NCBI GenBank assembly: GCA_946122785.1
Contig: CAMGYJ010000011.1
Span: forward strand, 16,492,001 to 16,556,000
Source: Linum tenue
Lineage: Eukaryota; Streptophyta; Magnoliopsida; Malpighiales; Linaceae
Direction of reading: 5' to 3'
Length of the DNA: 64,000 nucleotides
Positions 1 through 8,460 of this stretch are shown here, in pieces (the stretch's first letter is position 1; every line of letters begins with the position of its first letter). A model generated the notes under the pieces. The model worked only from the letters and a program-made list of their open reading frames with translations, did not search any database and was not told the origin of the DNA. The translations under genes were made by a program, and so were the position numbers.

Positions 1-317
1 GAACTAGCATACCTTGGTCGTTCGGGTTCTGTTATACTAGGTGTATGCAGTCTTCAAATCACTACTACCACAACAGTTTTACATCATAAGTCCCTACTTC
101 ACTAAACATGGTTTCATTTAATTGCTTTATGGTGTATGATGCTAATTTCACATTCATTTTCCAAGACGCGATCTTTTTAACAAGCACCCCCGCTACACGA
201 TTTGTGCTAGAACCTTCTTCTCAGTTGGCAAATGCTGCGCGATCAGCGTAAGTTACTTCAAATATAGCATCTGCAGCAATTTGTTTTCCGTTCACCTCAA
301 ATTGTTCCAATATGTAG

Positions 318-1249
318 GTTTCTAGGTGGAACCAATACGATTCACTACTATCCTCCGTCATTCTCAACCTCTTTTGAAGAACAACTCTTTCAAGCTGATA
401 GTACCAAGACGATTATGGAACTGATCCACCTTTGCAACCCATCAATGGTAGATGTACGTATTTCTACATAATTCTGTACATGCAAAGTTGAACTTAACAA
501 ATAGATATAAAACTAAAACATAATCTGCATTTTTAAATATAGTTGATCATTTTTTTAGTATTCTGTTTTTAGCGCTCATTAGAACAGCAGTCCTGCTTTT
601 ACATTTAACTATTATGTCTCCTACCTTAGTCAAACAGCATGCTTCGCAACTAGCTGGCGCCATTACTGGAATCCCTGTTCTCTAAAACAACAAAGTGTTT
701 CCCTACCTAACTGATTTTGCTTGCCTGTTTGCTTTACCAACAGGCTACACAGTACCATTGCTTAGCACAAATCCTCTCCACTGAGTCTTCACGACCATGG
801 TTTTACTTAGGATGTGCATTTTGTTCTAAAACAGTTAGGGAGCTTCCTGGTACTGCTGATTTTTGGTGCCATGAACATGGCCAGTTGAGGCTTGAGGAAA
901 CGCACAAACGGTAAGTTTAGCATCAGTCAAATATTCCCCATAATGAGTTCCAAAATCAGTTTGCCCCGAATTGATGCCACTTTTTTACAGTTATAGAATC
1001 CATTTAGCCGTAGGAGACTCTACTGGATCAGCATGCTTCATTATGCTTGGAAAAACCGCTGAATGTTTGCTTGGAATTACTGCTGACGAATTATCAGCAC
1101 GTCGGCCTCAATACCGTGGCCATTCCCCTCCAGAAATAGTCGCCATGAAAGGGCATTGGTTTTCATTTGACGTTCAACTCCCCAAACCTGGATATTTGCC
1201 TCAAGCACCGCTAGAGTTCACTATCCTTTCTGTCATCGGGGACAACTAG
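318..1249 (+). CDS. RPA70-like (replication protein A large subunit) C-terminal region, Helitron-borne, partial
   Basis: Three exons fit: 318-453, 744-910 and 991-1249 (stop TAG). The introns have GT donors (GTACGT at 454, GTAAGT at 911) and AG acceptors, and phases 0 and 2 join cleanly. Exon 2 carries a zinc-ribbon-like pattern (GCAFC, then FWCHEH), and exon 3 the start of the Replication factor A C-terminal OB fold (YRIHLAVGDSTGSACF, then LLGITADEL). In the family this domain binds single-stranded DNA and contacts the other RPA subunits. On Helitrons it is thought to assist rolling-circle replication, which is inference here. Exons 5' of 318 were not resolved. The copy ends shortly after the OB fold, as in other Helitron RPA genes. 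Whether it is expressed is unknown. It could also be a decayed host RPA1 paralogue, but the Helitron end downstream argues for a passenger. Confidence 0.65.
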
Positions 1250-1906
1250 GCTGAAAACAGCTTAAACAAACTACAATGCAGACACGGAGCATCCATTCAA
1301 CTGTATGATCATCCAGGGCGATGGATTTTTTACCATTTTAATTTAACGGTGTCCAAGAAACAATACCCTAACTGTAAAAGAAAAAGTATCTTAAGATGTT
1401 GTCGAACAAAAAACTACTTCATCGGTTCAAAAAACAACTTAACATACAGGACTCTTGCCGTTGCCTATCTACCATATTACCTCTACTCTTGCGAGAATTT
1501 TCATAGCATATAATCCGATTTTCAACTTTTCTGCCTCTTTGATTAGCACTGCTTTTATGCTGCAGTTTTAAGGGGAAAATGTCAACAGTTCTACACTTTC
1601 CAGCAAGTATTTACATAACTTTCGGTTGTTCCAGCATCACCAAATGACACTCTTTTACATCAAATTCAATGCAAAATAGCAATTAATAACTTCGACAACA
1701 ACTAATATGTGCTGCTGGGGTGGTACGGCAAAACCCAGCTTGCAATACAAGATCATATTATGTCGTTAATGTTTAGTTCCAATATAGAATTTCTATATAT
1801 ACAAATCATATTTTTTATTCAATCGGATGTTCTTTACTCAATCTACTCATGAAACACGAATATGTCGCTTTCTATAGAAAAAGCTTGATTTTACCAATAC
1901 AAACTC

Positions 1907-1936
1907 CCCGCCGCGGAGCGCGGGTTTCCTTACTAG
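1907..1936 (+). other. Helitron 3' terminal hairpin and CTAG end
   Basis: Stem of seven G-C pairs with one bulge and a three-base loop (1907-1924), spacer TTTCCTTA, then CTAG (1933-1936). The base after the end is T. This is the 3' replication-termination signal of Helitrons. Confidence 0.8.
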
Positions 1937-2684
1937 TAAGTTCATAAAAGCCGATCCTGATCTGAAAAAGCCTGCATTCATCCAAATTACCAAAAGAATG
2001 AGTTTAATTCCTTAATCTTTGAAGACAACAAACCACTACCACTCATAGGTAAAAAGCAGAGCATTAAAAGCTAGATACATAGCCTGTAACAATACCCTTA
2101 TCTGGTGACTGGTGTATTAGTTCCAAAGCAGAAGCCTAACCCAAATCTGCAGACCCAATGTCCCAAAAAAGTAGAATCCTGGGCATTTTCTGGGGTTTGG
2201 TGGGTGGTGGGAGTGGATCAAGAACAACGAAAGAAAGAATAAAAGCACTTTACCATACTTCATTTATCTTTTTCAAAGGGGAATTATCAGTGCAATTGAC
2301 CAATTCTAGTGTAGTATTAGGCATGGTAAGAAGTAAAAGAACCGTAGGCTGGCTGTGATTGTGAGGAGGGGAGGTCCAATTCTCGACAATGCCCTTTAGG
2401 CAGGGGAGGACCAATAATACTGCAATGAGTAGTTCACTTGGAAGGGCAGTCTGAACATTTTTTTCCCACAGTAGGAACTCCTGCCTGCTTCCCGACATCT
2501 ATCTACCGTAGCATTCAATTCATTGTTCTTTAATCCGCTCTGTTCCTTATCGTTTCTCTTTTTTACTACATCCATACACTCTTCTTTACCAGCGTGCATA
2601 AGCAGAGAGGCAAGGGAATGCTGTTAGAAAAGAAAAGATTGTCCCGCCCTGCTCCGCATCAATTAAAAGCTATGTAGTAGCATC
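1937..2684. other. No gene recognised (Helitron to hAT interval)
   Basis: About 750 bases of A+T-rich sequence with only short, unconvincing open frames in both strands. No RNA gene or repeat boundary was recognised. Confidence 0.6.
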
Positions 2685-3526
2685 CTCAGAATTAGGGGTG
2701 TTCAAATGTTTACCGTGGTAATAACCAAACCAATTAAGCTTACATTTTATTGACCATAAAATAAAATATCTTAACAAAACCGTCCAAATTAACACGAAAA
2801 TCAAATTAACCAAACTAAAGTTTAATTGGTTTGGTTAATCGGATAATCATATTAACCAAATAACATAACATTACTTGAAAACAATTATCTTGTTAATGAA
2901 TAAAACATAACCATATGTTATTACTATCATAAACCATCATTATATACAAGCAATAATAATAAGACTAACCATCCATGATTATCATCATCATTCGAGTTAA
3001 TACATCATTCATCATCTCTGCATCTAATATAGTTAGCTTACAATAAACCCTTAACATAAATATTAAATACATACCAATACCACTCATCAGGATGTTAAAC
3101 CTCTCCTACAAAACACTTAAACTATAAATAGTTTGAGGTGGCCGTCATTGTATTGTACGTAATCCTAAAGTCTAGTAGATGTCCAAAATGATTTGGTTTA
3201 GTAAATAGGCAGACTCATTTATTTTTTGACCCATAATGCTTTGGTTTATTGTGTACGGGGAAATAAAATAGGGAATCATGAAAGTTTGGTTTGGTTGGTT
3301 GCATGGAAGTATAAATAATTTTGTATATTAGATGTATCATTAATTGGTTAATTGGTTTCATTGGTTAGCAGTGTTGAAACCAAACCAAGCCACCTAAACC
3401 AAACAAGCTAAATTGTTTAACCAAACTAAACCAATTATCCAAATTAACCAAACCAAATTAATCAAATACTACCGGTTAATATGGTTACCACGGTAACCAA
3501 TCCGTTTGAACTCCTCTACTCAGAAT
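2685..3526. mobile_element. Non-autonomous hAT element, 826 bp, with perfect 8-bp target duplication
   Basis: The element runs 2693-3518. The ends are TAGGGGTGTTCAAA on the left and TAGAGGAGTTCAAA (reverse complement) on the right. They continue as imperfect inverted repeats, including TTACCGTGGTAA on both sides. The flanks carry CTCAGAAT at 2685-2692 and 3519-3526, an exact 8-bp duplication typical of hAT. Inside are many AACCAAAC/GTTTGGTT motifs on both strands near the ends, resembling sub-terminal transposase-binding repeats. There is no transposase frame, so it depended on an autonomous relative. Confidence 0.85.
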
Positions 3527-4062
3527 CAGAAACTTTTTATTTTTTAACGTGCCACATGAATATATCCCTCTTTCGCGGTGAAAAAGGGAAAATTTTACCA
3601 TATCATAGGGGGAGCTAAAAAGTAAATCACTCACTTGCGTCGGAGAGGAGAATAAATTGTTCCACGTTTCTGGGCATGGTATTTACAGCTACCTCCAGAG
3701 TGAAAACCATGAAACGAGTGAATCTGTGAATTAAACAACAACAGTCAGAATCATTAATAAAAGAGAGCAGTAACTTTTTCTAACTGTTGAGTTTAAGTTG
3801 ATTAATTACTTACAGTTTATGGGAGTGAAACTTGTGGTACTCTTGCTTGATGCGGAAGACCTGGGCAATAATTAATTAACTTCGTTAAATTTGTACGGAA
3901 AGTAAAAGTTAGTAGTGTGATTAATTGCTCACTGACCACAACAGGCTAAGATCAGGTAATTAGGGGATTCTTTAGTCACATGATTAAGTCAATTTCAGCC
4001 ATTGAACTTCATTTAAATTTAATGGCTCCAATTGATTTCTTTTAATGAAGGGTAATAAAGTA
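3527..4062. other. No gene recognised (hAT to MULE interval)
   Basis: About 540 bases of non-coding A+T-rich DNA. It includes the place where the outer left arm of the following MULE would be expected but is missing. Confidence 0.5.
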
Positions 4063-4417
4063 ATTGGTGGTACTTCAGTTTAATGAAACCGTTCACGTTT
4101 GGTCACTCTCCGTCCAACTCCGTTAACTTTGGCTGATGTAGCAGTCAACTCTCAAAGTTGACCGTTAACTTAGTGACGTGGCAACTAAAATATTATTAAA
4201 AAATAAAAAAAATAAACTTTATATTTTCCATCTCATTATTACATTCTTTAAAAAATAAAAATAAAACATAATTTCTTTTCTACAAATCTCCATACCATAC
4301 CCGACCCAAAATAAAAAACCTTAAAAAAAATGAAGTTTTGTTCGTTGGTTGTTGCAGGTGAAAGTTCCCAATACAAAGAAGACCAACTGCAAGAGCAAAG
4401 AGTGCAAGAAACACACT

Positions 4418-5475
4418 CTCCATAAGGGAACGGATCAGGTCAGTAACCTTATGGTGAGTAATCATGAGTAACCTGTCCATATCAGCATGACATTAGCATC
4501 CTTGTCTCTCCTGGAAAGTCTTTAATTTTTCCCTTCTTAATCTTTGACGGACGATTTCTCACTCGTTTTAAGTCGAATTTTTTTTTTTTGCACAATTAGA
4601 TCAGATTAATTGTGCTCTTCAAAATAATATCCACTTTGATATATTTTTCGAACAAATAAAATTGAGCCATTTTTTACCAGTCTATACCATATGGTTTTGA
4701 ATAGTATTGATATAAGAGCATACCTATGGTTTGAAAAGCGTTTCATGGTGGTATGAACAAACCAAGACTGTAGGATGGTTGAATACATGATAGGAAAAGT
4801 ATATTAATTGCCATTTACGACTTTTAACAATGTGTACCACAAGATACCACCCCGTACCAGAGTGGTATTATATCGTATTGTGTGGTATTTTTTGGTCCTG
4901 TAATTTGTTCACCCAGAAATTTGTAGATCCAATAGATCATGATGAACTCGTTCCTTCTGTGCAAACGTTTTCAAAAATGAATTAAAAACTAAGAAGATAC
5001 CATATAGTATACAGTTGGTACCGAGAGGCAAGAATTTTTTTTTTCTAAAAATATATTGAAAATGTATCTCATTTTATAGAGCACAACGAACACGTTCCAT
5101 CTGTGCAAAAAAAAATTAAAATCCGAGTCAAAACGAAGAAGATATGAGCCGATTAAGAAAGCTACGAAAAAATAAAAATAGCATTTAATTCTCCATCCTT
5201 AGATATGGATATTTTAAATGAAGGGTGTTGATTTAGTTATTGAATGTATCTCATTTTATAGAGCACAACGAACATGTTCCATATGTGCAAAAAAAAAAAA
5301 ATTAAATCCGAGTCAAAACGAAGAAGATATGAGTCGATTAAGAAAGCTAGGAAAATAAAAACAGCCTTTAATTCTCCATCCTTAGATCTGGATATTTTAA
5401 ATGAAGGGTGCTTATTTAGTTATTGATTGGTGCATAACCCATAGTTATGCACCCCATCTTGAGCCCTCCATAAGG
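4418..5475. mobile_element. 1,038-bp insert in the captured eL42 exon, flanked by 10-bp direct repeats
   Basis: CTCCATAAGG occurs at 4418-4427 and again at 5466-5475, exactly where the eL42 frame stops and resumes. The simplest reading is an insertion of 4428-5465 with a 10-bp target duplication. I see no matching terminal inverted repeats. Near the right end there is a perfect 10-bp-stem hairpin (GGTGCATAAC at 5429-5438, GTTATGCACC at 5444-5453). Most of its right half is a 182-bp tandem duplication. Class unknown; a 10-bp duplication suits a Mutator-type element. Confidence 0.55.
5061..5426. repeat. Two tandem copies of a 182-bp unit
   Basis: Unit 1 (5061-5242) and unit 2 (5243-5426) start AATGTATCTCATTTTATAG and end near TTTAGTTATTG. 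They differ by a handful of substitutions and a longer A run in unit 2. No coding frame. Confidence 0.85.
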
Positions 5476-6294
5476 TCACCAGTACAAAAAGGGTAAGGAT
5501 AGTCTTGATGCTTAGGGAAAGCGTCGTTACGACCGCAAACAATCCGGTTATGGTGATGAGAACAAGCCCGTTTTCCACAAGAAGGTAACCTCCTGTATTA
5601 CATACTGTATTGTCAGTGTGATGGATATAATTGAACCTCCTGCTTTTTTTTTTGTTACGGGGCGGCGGAGATGGGGGAGGAACGGGGCGGGTATTGGAGA
5701 ACGGGAGGTGGTGGTAATCTCGGAGTTGTTGGTGATATCGCAGTCACGAAGAGTGCGGTAGTCTTACAGTTCGGGCCCGCCGCCGTTGGATTGGAGGACC
5801 AGCATTTGAAAGTTGGCTGTCGTTGGATTGGATGTCGCTGGCGCAGGCGGCGGAGGAGTGGGAGGGATTGAAGCCGACGCCGGGGACGGGGATGGGGCAG
5901 GAGTCGGAGTTGCGTGGTGGTGGTGGGGAGTGTTGCTACGGTGGTCAGATTCCACGACGGCGTTGGAGGTTGGTTCAAGTTAGGGTATGAGGGTTTGTAG
6001 AAAAGAGATTAGGTTTCTTATTTTTTATTTTTTAATGAATGTAATAATGAGGTGGAATATATAAAAGTTAATTTTTTATTTTTTAAAATTTTTAGTTGCC
6101 ACATTACTAAGTTAACAGTCAACTTTAAGAGTTGACCGCCACATCAGCCAAAGTTAACGGAGTTGGACGGAGAGTGACCAAAGGTGAATGGTTTTAGTAA
6201 ACTAAAGTACCACCAATGGATTTAAATATTTCGAGTGACCAAACTTGAACGTTTTTTGCAATCTCAGTGACCAACCATGCAATTAACCCGTTTT

Positions 6295-6690
6295 TTATAT
6301 CTAAAAAAAAACCTGGTTGACTTTTGGATAGAACTCCTCTATACAGGGATGGAGCCTCAAAAGTCAACCCGAGTGTTTTCTCCAGTTTGTATGGATTGGC
6401 GGTCTAGTTTGTCATTTTTGTCCACCATGTTCGTAATGTTTGTATGTTTAAAAAACAACCGGGTTGACTTTGAGACGGATCCCTCTATATAGGGATGACC
6501 TCCAAAGTCAACCAGAGTGTTTTTTCCAGTTTGTATGGATTCTCGGTCTAGTTTGTCATTTTTGTCCACCATGTTCGTAATATTTGTATGTCTAAAAAAT
6601 AACCGGGTTGACTTTGAGACGGAGCCCTCTATATTGGGATGGAGCCTCCAAAGTCAACTCGGTTGTTTTTTCTTTTTTGTATGGTTTGTA
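6295..6690. repeat. Tandem array (~145-bp unit, nearly three copies), each unit with a hairpin
   Basis: The same landmark occurs at 6317, 6464 and 6608, giving periods of 147 and 144. Each unit has an inverted repeat: GGTTGACTTTTG/CAAAAGTCAACC in unit 1 (6315-6326 and 6358-6369), GGTTGACTTTG/CAAAGTCAACC in unit 2 (6462-6472 and 6503-6513), and the same with one terminal mismatch in unit 3 (6606-6616 and 6649-6659). Inner CCCTC...GGG sequence lengthens the stem. Units 1 and 2 share a long 3' part (GTATGGATT to GTAATNTTTGTATG). Frames through the array are by-products of the repeat. Confidence 0.85.
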
Positions 6691-6949
6691 TTGTTTGTCG
6701 ATCTAGTTTGTATTGTTTGTATGGTTCATACGTTTGTAATGTTTGTAAATCTGTTTGTATGTTTTGCCGTTGTAGTTTGTACTGTTTATATGTTTTATGG
6801 TTTGTACTGATTGTAAGTCTGGTTTGTATAATTCGTAATTTTCCATAATACCCAAACTACCCTGTCATTAATTAAATAACCCTTCCCACTTTTTAACCGT
6901 CAGATTGCTGTGTCCAGATCTAAGAACTGGGAGGGACTTAGCAAAGTGA
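6691..6949. other. GTTTGTAT-rich degenerate simple sequence, no gene
   Basis: 6691-6840 is a T/G-rich stretch built from short GTTTGTA-type words, a decayed extension of the neighbouring array. 6841-6949 is non-coding and abuts the point where the SEC14-like homology stops. Confidence 0.6.
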
Positions 6950-7729
6950 CTCATCTGCTATTAGATGCTCTGCGTATACATAAAAGAACATTAATCAATA
7001 CCCCCACTTTAATGCAAGAGGGGGCCAATTAACCAAAGAGTTTTGATTTATTCCGTTAATGACAGTTCTAGTAATTAGTTAGGGGCTCAAATGATTAGTT
7101 GATTACAAGACAAGACCCCCACTTTACTAACTTTAACGTCCAACTATTCAAAACCAAAACGATGGAAAATGGAGACAGTCTATCTTCAACCTCAACCACA
7201 ACAAAACAATCAAAGAAGCCCACTTTTGAACTATTTAACTTAAGAAGTATCGAAAAAGAAGAAAAGCAAAAGCAGTGAAGGAGGAGGAAGAAGATACCAA
7301 TGCCGATGGATTGCCTCCAAGAAAGACAAGCTCGCAATGCCTTGGCAGCCTTCTTCACATTCCCTCCTTTTTTTTTTTTTTTTTATGAAGTCTTCACATT
7401 CCCTCCTTTCGACCTCAGAAACCTTTCCACACAGCTCTTGTTACAGTGCTTCTCCTGTTTCAAATTTACCTCCCACAACCCAAAAAGAAAAATGTATTGA
7501 GAAACCAAAGCAAGAAGAAACCATTCAAAACAGCCATGATTGCTTCAAAAGGAGATGCTCTGTTTGTTAGTCGATCTACTTGTTTGAGAGTGAGCTGGGA
7601 TTGCTTCAGTAGAATGTCGAGGACAGCTTCAGTTTTTTCCCCTCCTCCTTCGCCGGCGCCGGCGGGTGTCCGACGATGGTTAGGCATCGGCAACACGAGC
7701 GGTGGCAGGGAGTGTTGCTTCTTGCCCAT
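6950..7729 (-). pseudogene. SEC14-like / CRAL-TRIO domain protein, 5' part only
   Basis: Exon 1 (7729-7580) encodes 50 residues from MGKKQHS to SQLTLKQ and ends at a GT donor. Exon 2 (7454-7298) encodes EKHCNKSCVERFLRSKGGNV, then KKAAKALRACLSWRQSIGI, the CRAL-TRIO N-terminal helical region. Exon 3 starts at 6969 with EHLIADE and loses homology within about 20 bases. Phases join (0, then 1). Family members bind phosphoinositides or other lipids and transfer or present them at membranes. The lipid-binding domain is missing because the sequence switches to the hairpin-repeat region. Exon 2 also carries a 39-bp in-frame disruption with a stop codon. The putative promoter has been displaced by a copia insertion. 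Clearly non-functional. Confidence 0.85.
7353..7406 (-). mobile_element. 24-bp poly(A) micro-insertion with 15-bp target duplication
   Basis: In the SEC14-like reading direction the exon reads GGAGGGAATGTGAAG, ACTTCAT, seventeen A, then GGAGGGAATGTGAAG again. On the plus strand the duplicated 15-mer occupies 7353-7367 and 7392-7406, and the insert is 7368-7391. A poly(A) tract flanked by a 15-bp direct duplication is the signature of LINE-type target-primed reverse transcription, here with only seven bases of template before the tail. It adds 39 bp (13 codons) and a TAA stop. Confidence 0.8.
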
Positions 7730-7928
7730 TTCGAGAAAACAGAGGGAGACGGAAAGAGTAGGAATAGGCAATGGTGTGTATCTCTGTCGTATAGGGGCAG
7801 GGGAGAAAGAAGGAAAGATCTCTCTGGAGGTGTGAACAAATGGAGTACTAGTAGTGCTACTTCTGCTTTACGCAACCATGTTAATTCTCGATAAACACAG
7901 TGCTGCTCCTTTTTAGGGAGGGAGAGAG
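7730..7928 (-). promoter_or_regulatory. Remaining 5' leader region of the SEC14-like gene
   Basis: Sequence between the gene's ATG (7727-7729) and the copia insertion. It is C/T-rich on the minus strand, as plant 5' leaders often are. No TATA box is visible here; one appears beyond the copia element. Confidence 0.4.
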
Positions 7929-8281
7929 TAATAGAGAGGCGAGATGATCAACCTCCAGGTGATCTGAGTTGCTCAGCAGCAACCAAAATGTGCAGTTCTG
8001 CTCCAGAAACGAAGAACAAGATGAAGAACAAGGAGCAGAGCAAAACGGAGACGTTTAGCTTCAAGTGCATCCAGAAACGGTGGCGTTCTCCAGCAACGAA
8101 CTTAAGTTCCGATTTAACTGTAGATAGAACACGTGTATAGCATTCATTGGTAGTTTTGTTTGTTAGTTTCTTTTAGTCGTTAAACTACAGTAATTAGATT
8201 TAAACCTCTGTATATATATGGTTTTACATCAATGGAAAAGGGCTCAGTGAGCATTTCCCCCAGATCTGAAACTTCTTCTCA
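7929..8281 (+). repeat. 5' LTR of the copia element
   Basis: 353 bp from TAATAGAGAGGCG to CTTCTTCTCA. Repeated almost exactly at 13018-13371. A TATATATA motif lies at about 8211-8218. Confidence 0.92.
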
Positions 8282-8293
8282 TGGTATAAGAGG
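8282..8293 (+). other. Primer-binding site of the copia element
   Basis: TGGTATAAGAGG directly after the 5' LTR resembles the initiator-Met tRNA complement TGGTATCAGAGC (ten of twelve match). A second similar sequence, TGGTATCATAGC, occurs about 80 bases further on at 8361-8372. Confidence 0.65.
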
Positions 8294-8460
8294 TTAAAAG
8301 GCTTAACTATCCCTTTTCCAACAACTCGAGTTATTGGGGCTAAGTGGTTAGTTCGCTAACATGGTATCATAGCCTGGTTGCTCTCAACCACTCTAGGGTT
8401 TCGTCCCCATTCTTCTCACCTCTTTACCCTCAAAATTTCTGAGAACAAACTAAAGGAATC

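Larger units (their letters stand above)
1..1936 (+). mobile_element. 3' portion of a Helitron (rolling-circle transposon)
   Basis: The 3' terminus is diagnostic. A GC-rich hairpin at 1907-1924 (arms CCCGC-GC and GC-GCGGG with one bulged C and a GGA loop) is followed eight bases later by CTAG at 1933-1936 and then a T, as expected for insertion between A and T without target duplication. An RPA70-like gene, a common passenger of plant Helitrons, reads toward this end. The 5' TC end and any Rep-helicase gene lie before the window. From 1250 to 1906 I see only non-coding element sequence. Confidence 0.8.
4358..5584 (+). pseudogene. RPL36A: Captured ribosomal protein eL42 (RPL36A/L44) fragment inside a MULE
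   Basis: Part 1 (4358-4427), after an intron-like acceptor TTGTTGCAG, translates as VKVPNTKKTNCKSKECKKH, then TLHK. Part 2 (5466-5584) repeats LHK and continues VT-YKKGKDSLDA, stop, [17 protein letters not shown], then PVFHKK, ending at a GT donor. Intact eL42 is a ~105-residue zinc-binding protein of the large ribosomal subunit near the E site. This copy has only the N-terminal half and lacks the initiator ATG, which in plants can sit alone in exon 1 (recalled, not checked). It is broken by a 1-kb insert, a one-base deletion before TAC at 5483, and a TAG where CAG is expected. It cannot make functional protein. It marks the MULE as having captured host genomic DNA, with intron boundaries still attached. 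Confidence 0.85.
4063..6289. mobile_element. Pack-MULE-like element with long inverted arms, left end truncated
   Basis: Arms of roughly 220-250 bp face each other (left 4063-4310, right about 5975-6289). Both contain GGTCACTCTCCGTCCAACTC, then CCGTTAACTTTGGCTGATGT, then a purine/T-rich stretch. The right end finishes with CAATTAACCC, the terminus of the same family that is complete at 21024-22344. The matching outer ~70 bp of the left end is absent, so no target duplication can be checked. Between the arms lie fragments of an eL42 gene, a nested insert, and a GC-rich segment (5650-5980) whose Pro/His-rich frames look like captured but unrecognised sequence. Confidence 0.75.

Noticed and set aside
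5655..5978. Pro/His-rich open frame on the minus strand inside the MULE
   Set aside because: Low-complexity, overlaps other equally open frames, and no domain is seen; treated as captured or GC-rich filler.
6277..6848. Several 66-97 codon frames
   Set aside because: They are produced by the tandem hairpin array and T/G-rich simple sequence.
7446..7875. Plus- and minus-strand frames covering 7446-7875
   Set aside because: They overlap exons 1 and 2 of the SEC14-like gene in other frames; only the minus-strand frame from 7729 matches a family.
8361..8376. Second primer-binding-site-like sequence TGGTATCATAGCC in the copia leader
   Set aside because: It is 80 bases from the LTR end; the match directly at the LTR border is the expected site. 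Kept only as a comment.
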